Shown in pieces: positions 1-5,283 of a DNA stretch of 6,372 nucleotides. The position numbers and the translations under genes were made by a program. The stretch spans positions 1-6,372 of the forward strand of contig JABDRA010000387.1 in the NCBI GenBank assembly GCA_013041995.1. The letters are read 5' to 3'. Within the stretch, counting starts at the first letter, position 1. Each line of letters starts with the position of its first letter. The DNA is from Anderseniella sp. (GTDB taxonomy: Bacteria > Pseudomonadota > Alphaproteobacteria > Rhizobiales > Aestuariivirgaceae). The notes beneath the pieces were generated by a model. That model did not search any database. It saw only the letters and a list, made by a program, of their open reading frames with translations, and was not told the origin of the DNA.

Positions 1-811
1 GTGTCAGCACATCGCCTAGCAGCAGGCTGGATGAGAGCACCCCGACCACTGGTATGAGCAGGGTGCCGATCGCTGCTGTTGACGCAGGCAATCGGGAAAC
101 CAGGCTGACCCACGCCGCATAACATAAAGCGACCGGGCCAACGACATGAAACGCAAATACGGCTAGAACCGAAGCACTCGGGACGTTGAGCGTCCAGGGT
201 TGTTCAAACAGCAAGGCACCTGCCCAGGCGGGCAGGGCTGAAACTCCGACCAACCAGGCAGAGCGCGCCAGAGGCGCGATTGTCCAGTTCCGCGCCTTGA
301 GCAACACGGTGCCGGCAGCCCATGACACGGCTGCTCCCAGCATGAACAAGAAGCCCGCCGGATGATCGATGAAGTTCCTTGCGTCACCGGCAAGCAGTGT
401 TGCCAGTCCGGCCATGCCGAGCAGTAATGCGGCAAGACGGTTCAGGCCAAATCTCTCCCCCAGAAAAATCACTGCCAGCAAGGCAGCCCACATCGGCATG
501 GTGAAGGCGATGATGGCAGCCTTTGAGGTTTCGGTGAGCAACTGGCCGAAAGCGGTGAACACATTGAAGCCGAATACAGTCAACAGGCTGGCGATGATCA
601 TGGGCATACGTTCACATGCAGGTACCCGAAGGTGTTCTCCGGCCCGGTGTGCCATGATGGCCAGCAGTACGGCGCCAAGCGAGAAGGCCAGCGCGCGGAA
701 CGTCCACGGTGGGATGGACCCGAGTATGAACTTGACCGCGGGCCAGTTCAGCCCCCACAAAACCCCGATCATCATGACCAGCGCAACGGCGCCTGCTTGC
801 GATCTGGTCAT
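1..811 (-). CDS. DMT-superfamily (EamA-type) membrane transporter, 3' end outside the window
   Basis: Inner-membrane permease of the drug/metabolite transporter superfamily; members export or import small metabolites such as amino acids, and the substrate cannot be read from sequence. The frame is open for 270 codons from ATG 811 to the window edge, so the C-terminus is missing. The protein is almost entirely hydrophobic segments. Visible family marks are a first helix with LWGLNWPAVKF (about residues 18-28), LLAVIFLGERFGLNRL at the end of the first EamA repeat (about 111-126), and the matching end of the second repeat, PVVGVLSSSLLLGDVLT, at the edge. Usual length is 280-310 aa, so only a short tail is lost. 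Start choice is uncertain: there is no strong ribosome-binding site before ATG 811, and an in-frame TTG at 862 would add 17 unconvincing residues. It lies 139 bases downstream of the oxidoreductase gene on the same strand. Family is confident; function is unknown. Confidence 0.9.
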   Translation of the reverse strand, partial: MTRSQAGAVALVMMIGVLWGLNWPAVKFILGSIPPWTFRALAFSLGAVLLAIMAHRAGEHLRVPACERMPMIIASLLTVFGFNVFTAFGQLLTETSKAAIIAFTMPMWAALLAVIFLGERFGLNRLAALLLGMAGLATLLAGDARNFIDHPAGFLFMLGAAVSWAAGTVLLKARNWTIAPLARSAWLVGVSALPAWAGALLFEQPWTLNVPSASVLAVFAFHVVGPVALCYAAWVSLVSRLPASTAAIGTLLIPVVGVLSSSLLLGDVLT

Positions 812-950
812 ATGGTCAATCCAAATGGTTTCGCGCCGTTGCTGCCCGGCTTGAAGTTTCAAGGCTCACGTCATGTCAGGAAAACTCAAAACCTAAATGT
901 GGGCAAGCCTTGTCCATGCACGGCTTGGCTGCACAAAACACAGTGCTGAC

Positions 951-1946
951 TTATCTCACACCCACCAGGCAGGCGCCATCGACTTGGCCAGTCTCGACAG
1001 CCTCATGAGCTTCGACCATCTGGTCAAACTCAAACCGGGCTCCTACATGATGACGTAGTTTGCCGGCGCTGAGTAATTCGCTGACGCCAGCCAGGGCCGC
1101 AGCCCGCTGGCTGTCGCTGAGCGCGAAGATTGAAAATGGCTTCAGTGCGATATTGGCATACAGCATCTGGCCGAAAGGCAGGACTGGAGCCGGGTTCAGG
1201 TCGGACGCATATGCCGCGATAACCGAACGCGGGTTTAACGCGGGCAGGCCGTGTTCCAGTGTCAGGGCAAGGGCAGCATCACAGACCCGGTCAATGCCGT
1301 CAGGTGCTGCTGCCTGCAGCCTGTCGGCCAGACCCGGCGCGGTGTAGTCAACTGTTGTGCTCGCGCCCAACCTTGCCAACTCTTCAGACTTTGCCGGCCG
1401 TGACAACGCAATCACCTTTGCCCCCGCTGCTTTCGCAATCTGCACGCCATAGCGCCCGACCCGCCCGCCGGCACCAGTCACCAGAACGGTTTTACCTGCC
1501 ACCGCTCCATCCCCCAGTACGCCATGCCACGCGGTTGCCGCAGGTACTCCAATGCAGGCGCCGTCTGCAAAGCTTGCAGATTTCGGCAATTCGATTGCCA
1601 GAGTTGAAGAGATAGCCAGCATGCTGCTTGCGGTGCCATGTGGCCTGCCGGCTTGCGCCGCGAACAGCCAGACATGTTCACCAATTCTTTCCCCCGACAC
1701 ACCCTCCCCAACAGCAACGATAATCCCCGCACCGTCATTATTGGGTATGATGCGCGCAAACCTGCCAAGCTCGCGGCCTGTGGTTCGCCGTTTGACGTCG
1801 GTCGGGTTGACAGCCGACACTTTGGTGTCGACGAGCACTTCGCCGGCCGCAGGTTCAGGTGCTGGCATGCGCTCCAATTGCATCACATCGCGGGCTGCAC
1901 CGGCCTTTGCATAGCTCCACACGCGTATGGAAGAGCCGGCGCTCAC
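951..1946 (-). CDS. Zinc-free MDR-family NAD(P)H:quinone oxidoreductase (zeta-crystallin-like)
   Basis: Predicted cytosolic medium-chain dehydrogenase/reductase of the quinone-reductase branch, which uses NAD(P)H to reduce quinones or activated enones. The 331-residue length is typical. The N-terminal GroES-like domain carries LERMPAPEPAAGEVLV (24-39) and VSAVNPTDVKRR (43-54). The Rossmann nucleotide-binding domain carries VLVTGAGGRVGRYGVQIAKA (154-173), with the glycine-rich turn AGGRVG, and VIALSR (178-183). The cysteine and histidine zinc ligands of alcohol dehydrogenases are absent. The start is chosen as GTG 1946: its GTGA overlaps the creA stop by 4 bases, the family homology begins a few residues later (IRVWSYAKAG), and GGAAAA lies just upstream. 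The alternative ATG at 1991 would overlap creA by 49 bases and add 15 residues with no family likeness. The overlap implies translational coupling to creA. The substrate is unknown; an enone reductase is an alternative. Confidence 0.88.
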   Translation of the reverse strand: MSAGSSIRVWSYAKAGAARDVMQLERMPAPEPAAGEVLVDTKVSAVNPTDVKRRTTGRELGRFARIIPNNDGAGIIVAVGEGVSGERIGEHVWLFAAQAGRPHGTASSMLAISSTLAIELPKSASFADGACIGVPAATAWHGVLGDGAVAGKTVLVTGAGGRVGRYGVQIAKAAGAKVIALSRPAKSEELARLGASTTVDYTAPGLADRLQAAAPDGIDRVCDAALALTLEHGLPALNPRSVIAAYASDLNPAPVLPFGQMLYANIALKPFSIFALSDSQRAAALAGVSELLSAGKLRHHVGARFEFDQMVEAHEAVETGQVDGACLVGVR

Positions 1947-2473
1947 TTTTCCATGTACTCGCCACACTTCGGAGCCGGAGAATTGCCCCATGGCATGATC
2001 GGTACGGTCGAGGTGGAGTTTTGCGGGCTGCCTTCAATGACGCGGTCGGAGTACACCAGGTAGACCAATGTGTTGCGCACAGGGTCGCAGCCGCGCACGA
2101 TTTGCAGTTTCTTGAAAAACAACGATCGGCGTTGCTTATACACTTCGTCTCCCTGCTCAAACTTCTCCTTGAAGCTCACCGGGCCGACCTGGCGGCAGGC
2201 AAGCGACACTTCCGAACGTTCCTCGGCAAAACCAGCCCAGCCTTTCCAGCCACCGATTTCCGGCAGGGTGAAGTGACAGGCGACGCCTTCAACAAGAGGA
2301 TCATCCAGCGCGTAGACGGCCAGCTTGGCATTGGGTGACAGCAGCCGGAACACGGTCGACTTCTTGAAGATCAGTTCAGGATCATCGTCATCGGCGATTG
2401 CCGGGCTGACGGCAGCGGCTGTCATCAACACGGCCGAAATGGTCGCGGCCATGAGGGATTTGAACAAGGTCAT
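1943..2473 (-). CDS. creA: CreA family exported protein
   Basis: Homologue of Escherichia coli CreA, a small exported protein of unknown biochemical role named for its place beside the creBCD regulatory genes; no creBCD genes are visible here. The 176 residues begin with a Sec-type signal peptide: Lys5, a hydrophobic core, and probable cleavage after SPAIA (residue 27), followed by an acidic DDDDPE. Family marks in order are STVFRLLSPN (39-48), YALDDPLVEGVACHF (54-68), GGWKGWAGFAEE (74-85), CRQVGP (93-98), RRSLFFKKLQIVR (115-127) and YSDRVIEGSP...VPIMPW (141-162). The start at 2473 is chosen over ATG 2503 because a GGAG stands 7 bases before it and the signal peptide then starts normally. Besides the two family cysteines (66, 93) it has Cys129 and Cys170, the latter on a C-terminal extension beyond where E. 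coli CreA ends, as I recall it. It lies 54 bases after metC and overlaps the next gene by 4 bases. Confidence 0.93.
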   Translation of the reverse strand: MTLFKSLMAATISAVLMTAAAVSPAIADDDDPELIFKKSTVFRLLSPNAKLAVYALDDPLVEGVACHFTLPEIGGWKGWAGFAEERSEVSLACRQVGPVSFKEKFEQGDEVYKQRRSLFFKKLQIVRGCDPVRNTLVYLVYSDRVIEGSPQNSTSTVPIMPWGNSPAPKCGEYMEK

Positions 2474-2527
2474 GGGAAACTCCGTTAAATGGCGTGCAGG
2501 CAATGCTAAATTGGTATGGCTTTGAAG

Positions 2528-3703
2528 TTAGTCCAGTGCTGCCATCGCCTTGAAACCGTTCTCCAGGTCCTTCTTCAGGTCCCGAACATCCTCAAGCCCA
2601 ATGTGCAGGCGCAACAGATGGCCTTCACGATCCCACGTTGTTGCTGTCCTATAACTGGTGACGTCACACGGAATTACAAGGCTCTCAAACCCGCCCCACG
2701 AATAGCCCATGCCATACAGCGTCAGCGAATTGAGAAAAGCATCAACAGCTTGCTGGTTACTGGTTTTCAGTACCACACCGAACAGACCCGATGAGCCAGT
2801 AAAGTCACGCTTCCAGATGTCATGGCCGGCAGCGCCGGGCAGGCCTGGATGCAGAACCTCCGCCACTTCGTCGCGTGTCCTTAGCCACTCGGCAATATCA
2901 AGTGCCGATTTCATATGCCGCTCCAGGCGCACGTCCAGTGTGCGAATACCACGCAGCGTCAGATACATGTCGTCCGGCCCGGCACACAATCCCATCTGCT
3001 CATAGGTGGTCTTGAAACGGTCCCAGTGTTCTTCACAGACCGTGATACATCCCATCATGCAATCCGAATGACCCACCAGATACTTGGTGGCGGCCTGGAA
3101 AGAGATGTCGCAACCATGTTCAAACGCCTTGAAATAGTGTCCGCCGGACCAAGTGTTATCAATGGCGACAAGAACTCCATGAGCGTGCGCGGCTTTGGCG
3201 ATTGCAGGTATGTCCTGCATCTCAAATGTCTGCGAACCGGGACATTCGGTCATCACCAGCCTGGTATTGGGCTTTATCAAGTCGGCAATGCGGGCCCCGA
3301 TCAACGGGTCATAAAATGTTGTTTCTATACCCATGCGCTCAAGCAGGCCGTTGCACAGGCTGCGGGTTGGCCGATAGGCACTGTCGGTGACCAGTAAATG
3401 ATCGCCGGTGTTCAGGAATGCCATCATGACTGTGGATACCGCGGCCAGTCCGGACGGGGTCAGCCTGCAGGCATGGCCGCCTTCCAGCTGTGCGATAGTT
3501 TCTTCCAGTGCGCGCGACGTCGGCGTTCCCTTGCGCCCGTAAGTATAGGGCTGGTTTTGGGCCCGCAAGGCATCGGTGTTCGGGTACAGGATTGTAGACG
3601 CATGGTAGACGCCGGGGCTGACAATGCCATGTTCGGAGTACTGCCGGCCTGCTGTGACAAGATCGGTTGCCGGTTGGTGCGAGGCACCCTTGGAGCTTTT
3701 CAT
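2528..3703 (-). CDS. metC: Cystathionine beta-lyase (MetC)
   Basis: Cytosolic PLP-dependent enzyme of the Cys/Met metabolism family that cleaves cystathionine to homocysteine, pyruvate and ammonia, the penultimate step of transsulfuration to methionine. It has 391 residues from ATG 3703, the normal length. Seen in order: YTYGRKGTPTSRALEE (53-68), the PLP-stacking tyrosine region TDSAYRPTRS (106-115, Tyr110), FYDPLIGARI (130-139), MTECPGSQTFEM (151-162), the cofactor aspartate in DNTW (182-185), the Schiff-base lysine Lys207 in ATKYLVGHSD, WKRDFTGSSGLFGVVLK, YSWGGFESL, and LRLHIGLEDV near the end. The last four blocks match E. coli MetC, as I recall it, better than cystathionine gamma-synthase or gamma-lyase. 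Start is ambiguous: GTG 3718 would add MKAHP, and neither start has a good ribosome-binding site. First gene of the minus-strand cluster, divergent from aapJ. A side activity as cysteine desulfhydrase is possible. Confidence 0.95.
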   Translation of the reverse strand: MKSSKGASHQPATDLVTAGRQYSEHGIVSPGVYHASTILYPNTDALRAQNQPYTYGRKGTPTSRALEETIAQLEGGHACRLTPSGLAAVSTVMMAFLNTGDHLLVTDSAYRPTRSLCNGLLERMGIETTFYDPLIGARIADLIKPNTRLVMTECPGSQTFEMQDIPAIAKAAHAHGVLVAIDNTWSGGHYFKAFEHGCDISFQAATKYLVGHSDCMMGCITVCEEHWDRFKTTYEQMGLCAGPDDMYLTLRGIRTLDVRLERHMKSALDIAEWLRTRDEVAEVLHPGLPGAAGHDIWKRDFTGSSGLFGVVLKTSNQQAVDAFLNSLTLYGMGYSWGGFESLVIPCDVTSYRTATTWDREGHLLRLHIGLEDVRDLKKDLENGFKAMAALD

Positions 3704-3829
3704 GGGATGGGCTTTCACAGACTGAAATGGATCAACCCTGTTTACCGTTTCTGTCAGCTTTGAGAAGAATTTTTTTGTTGAACAGCTTGACGATGGTTGG
3801 AATTTGGGCAGGATACCTGTCGTGCTCGC

Positions 3830-3858
3830 TTAATAGGCGCGTACTCAGGGAGTAAAAA
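3830..3858 (-). promoter_or_regulatory. Weak candidate promoter for metC
   Basis: Read on the minus strand, TTTTTA (3858-3853) and TATTAA (3835-3830) are 17 bases apart. The -10 matches four of six consensus bases and the -35 only three. Its -35 would abut the -35 of the aapJ candidate, giving back-to-back promoters. The metC leader would then be about 120 nt. Low confidence. Confidence 0.2.
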
Positions 3859-3887
3859 TTGAAATACTCATGGACGGTGGCTATTGC
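3859..3887 (+). promoter_or_regulatory. Candidate sigma-70-type promoter for aapJ
   Basis: TTGAAA at 3859-3864 and TATTGC at 3882-3887 are separated by 17 bases, the ideal spacing. The -35 element is good and the -10 element is mediocre (three of six consensus bases). If used, transcription would begin near 3894 and give an aapJ leader of about 100 nt containing both hairpins below. This is inference from consensus only. Confidence 0.3.
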
Positions 3888-3907
3888 TGAACCGGAACCA
3901 AACAGCG

Positions 3908-3928
3908 CGGCAGATAAGACACCTGCCG
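3908..3928 (+). other. aapJ leader hairpin 1
   Basis: CGGCAG (3908-3913) pairs perfectly with CTGCCG (3923-3928) around a 9-base loop. It is the first of two tandem stem-loops in the aapJ leader. There is no immediate T-run, so it is not a typical terminator. Confidence 0.45.
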
Positions 3929-3940
3929 GGTTGCCTTTTC

Positions 3941-3957
3941 GCTCTTGTTGCAAGAGC
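3941..3957 (+). other. aapJ leader hairpin 2
   Basis: GCTCTTG (3941-3947) and CAAGAGC (3951-3957) form a perfect 7-base-pair stem with a TTG loop. A short outer GCC/GGC pairing (3933-3935 with 3961-3963) could extend it across an internal loop. It sits about 25 bases before the aapJ ribosome-binding site, so it would leave that site open. Possible roles are mRNA stability at the 5' end or a protein or sRNA target. As DNA it is also an inverted repeat that a regulator could bind. Confidence 0.5.
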
Positions 3958-3980
3958 AATGGCCCAATCTCAAATGATCA

Positions 3981-3986
3981 AAGGAA
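3981..3986 (+). promoter_or_regulatory. aapJ ribosome-binding site
   Basis: AAGGAA, with its GGA ending 7 bases before ATG 3993, is the clearest Shine-Dalgarno sequence in the window. It settles the aapJ start against the out-of-frame ATG at 3974, which has no such site. Confidence 0.8.
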
Positions 3987-3992
3987 ATACAA

Positions 3993-5015
3993 ATGAAACG
4001 TACGTTGCTTTCGCTTGCTCTCGGTACAGCTGTATCGCTGGCTGGCATTTCAGCTGCTTCAGCAGGCACCCTTGATGACGTCAAGTCCAAGGGTTTCATC
4101 CAGTGTGGTGTGAGCCAGGGCCTGATCGGCTTCTCAAACCCAGATGACAAGAACAACTGGACCGGCCTTGACGTTGACTTCTGCCGCGCAGTTGCCGGTG
4201 CGGTATTCGGCGACGGCCAGAAAGTGAAGTTCACGCCATTGTCAGCCAAGGAGCGTTTTACAGCTCTGCAGTCCGGTGAAATCGACATTCTGTCGCGCAA
4301 CACCACATGGACCATGGGTCGTGATACGTCACTTGGCCTGGTGTTCGCCGGTGTGACTTACTACGATGGCCAGGGCTTCCTGGTTAAGAAGTCTCTTGGT
4401 GTCGACAGCGCGCTGAAGCTTGATGGTGCATCGGTGTGCACACAGACCGGTACTACCACCGAACTCAACCTGGCCGACTATTTCCGCGCCAACAACATGA
4501 AGTATGAAGTTGTTGCCTTCGAAAAGGCTGATGAAGTTATCGCCGCATACGATTCCGGTCGTTGCGACGTGTTCACGACCGATCAGTCCGGCCTGTACGC
4601 CGAGCGCCTAAAGCTGAAGAACCCCGACGAAAACGTGGTTCTTCCTGAAATCATTTCCAAAGAGCCGCTGGGCCCGGTTGTCCGTCAGGGCGACGATGCC
4701 TGGTTCAACGTTGTAAAGTGGACCTACTTTGCGCTGATCAATGCTGAAGAAGCCGGCGTAACTGCGGCTAACGTCGATGACATGACGGCCAACTCGACAG
4801 ATCCGAACATCCGCCGCCTGTTGGGTGTTGAAGGCGACTTCGGCAAGGCTATCGGTCTTGAAAACAACTGGGCTGCCAATGCAGTCAAGGCTGTTGGCAA
4901 CTATGGCGAAATGTTTGATCGCAATGTTGGTCCTGACACCAACCTGAAGATCAGCCGTGGCGTCAATGCGTTGTGGAGCAAGGGCGGCATTCAGTACGCA
5001 CCGCCTGTGCGCTAG
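3993..5015 (+). CDS. aapJ: General L-amino-acid ABC transporter, periplasmic binding protein (AapJ)
   Basis: Periplasmic solute-binding protein that captures L-amino acids and delivers them to the AapQM permease with the AapP ATPase. It has 340 residues, normal for AapJ/BztA and longer than the roughly 260 of HisJ or GlnH. A Sec signal peptide (MKRTLLSLAL start) is cleaved probably after AASA, residue 24. The mature part opens with LDDVKSKGFIQCGVSQGL and carries the family 3 binding-protein signature GLDVDFCRAVAGAV (58-71). Next come the ligand-contact regions SRNTTWTMGRD (101-111) and SVCTQTGTTTELNL (147-160), then GRCDVFTTDQSGLYAERL (189-206). The four cysteines (38, 64, 149, 191) could form disulfides. 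Translation ends in tandem stops TAG-TAA. First gene of the operon, followed after 268 bases by aapQ. BztA (glutamate/glutamine/aspartate/asparagine uptake) is the close alternative name; specificity is not readable here. Confidence 0.95.
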   Translation: MKRTLLSLALGTAVSLAGISAASAGTLDDVKSKGFIQCGVSQGLIGFSNPDDKNNWTGLDVDFCRAVAGAVFGDGQKVKFTPLSAKERFTALQSGEIDILSRNTTWTMGRDTSLGLVFAGVTYYDGQGFLVKKSLGVDSALKLDGASVCTQTGTTTELNLADYFRANNMKYEVVAFEKADEVIAAYDSGRCDVFTTDQSGLYAERLKLKNPDENVVLPEIISKEPLGPVVRQGDDAWFNVVKWTYFALINAEEAGVTAANVDDMTANSTDPNIRRLLGVEGDFGKAIGLENNWAANAVKAVGNYGEMFDRNVGPDTNLKISRGVNALWSKGGIQYAPPVR

Positions 5016-5030
5016 TAACAACATTTAAGA

Positions 5031-5073
5031 TTGTCCGGCATGTTGCGTTTCTTGTGCGCAGTTTGCCGGGCAG
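5031..5073 (+). terminator. Terminator-like hairpin after aapJ (partial terminator or mRNA 3' stabiliser)
   Basis: Starting 16 bases after the aapJ stop, 5031-5040 pairs with 5064-5073: a GC-rich core CCGGCA/TGCCGG flanked by G-C, U-A and G-U pairs. Across one U-U mismatch the stem continues with 5042-5047 against 5057-5062 (two G-U pairs, then TGCG/CGCA), closed by a 9-base loop. The following TATTTAGTCCTTTTG is T-rich but interrupted, so termination would be incomplete. The position suits a hairpin that lets a short, abundant aapJ transcript accumulate above read-through to aapQ. Role is inference. Confidence 0.55.
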
Positions 5074-5110
5074 TATTTAGTCCTTTTGTATTGAGATATT
5101 GAATTTGACT

Positions 5111-5154
5111 GTTCCTGTGGTGGAACGACCCGGCACAAGACCGGGCGGCAGGAA
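5111..5154 (+). other. Structured intercistronic element between aapJ and aapQ
   Basis: TTCCTG (5112-5117) pairs with CAGGAA (5149-5154), enclosing a hairpin CCCGG (5129-5133)/CCGGG (5141-5145) with a 7-base loop. A competing hairpin GTTCC (5111-5115)/GGAAC (5122-5126) uses the same 5' bases, so the two folds exclude each other. There is no T-run after it. It could block exonucleases, be cut by an RNase, or simply be a second stabilising structure. No known RNA family is recognised. Confidence 0.45.
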
Positions 5155-5283
5155 ATCTGAAGGGTGAGGGCTCGCGAGCGGTATTGGCGTATCGTGTTTG
5201 CGGGCAGGAAAAAGGGGCAATGATCTGATGGCTTCGCAATTTTGGCGTTCCCGAGATCAGCTCAGCAGGGTGAAGGCAGCAGC
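5155..5283 (+). promoter_or_regulatory. aapQ upstream region and ribosome-binding site
   Basis: The last 129 bases before aapQ contain no credible open frame. They hold a perfect 10-base palindrome GCTCGCGAGC (5170-5179), a loose inverted repeat TGATCT (5221-5226)/AGATCA (5254-5259), and a purine-rich GGGTGAAGG ending 7 bases before ATG 5284 that serves as the ribosome-binding site. No convincing promoter is seen, so aapQ probably depends on read-through from aapJ. Confidence 0.5.

Larger units (their letters stand above)
3704..3992. promoter_or_regulatory. Divergent metC/aapJ intergenic control region
   Basis: Non-coding stretch of 289 bases between the metC start and the aapJ start, necessarily holding the promoters for both directions unless metC is driven from elsewhere. 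It is more AT-rich than its surroundings, especially 3755-3870, with a seven-T run at 3770-3776 and a near direct repeat (CAGCTTTGA at 3755-3763, CAGCTTGA at 3783-3790). I find no recognisable operator for a named regulator and no riboswitch class I know. Small open frames crossing it lack ribosome-binding sites. Confidence 0.7.

Noticed and set aside
904..927. CAAGCC/GGCTTG inverted repeat between the oxidoreductase and transporter genes
   Set aside because: The 6-base-pair stem has a 12-base loop and no T-run in the direction of transcription, too weak to call a terminator.
369..949. Overlapping plus-strand frames of 161 and 105 codons
   Set aside because: They are antisense shadows of the transporter gene, whose minus-strand frame is an unmistakable membrane protein.
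3770..3776. A seven-T run that could mark a terminator
   Set aside because: No GC-rich stem precedes it and no plus-strand gene upstream would need termination there.
3787..3817. TTGACG with GATACC as an alternative aapJ promoter
   Set aside because: The spacing of 19 bases is long and the -10 match poor; the pair at 3859-3887 is better.
3871..3887. A sigma-54-like pattern TGGA...TTGC before aapJ, attractive because aap operons can be nitrogen-regulated
   Set aside because: The GG-to-GC spacing is 14 bases where 12 is required, and the TGG block is imperfect.
3870..3890. A six-codon leader-peptide candidate (MDGGYC) upstream of aapJ
   Set aside because: There is no usable ribosome-binding site, no run of a regulatory amino acid, and it overlaps the candidate promoter.
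3732..3959. A 75-codon minus-strand frame (TTG start) filling most of the metC/aapJ spacer
   Set aside because: It has no ribosome-binding site and no family likeness, and it crosses the predicted promoters and leader hairpins.
5040..5102. A 20-codon plus-strand frame just after aapJ (starts MLRFLCAVCR)
   Set aside because: There is no ribosome-binding site and it lies inside the terminator-like stem, which explains the sequence better.
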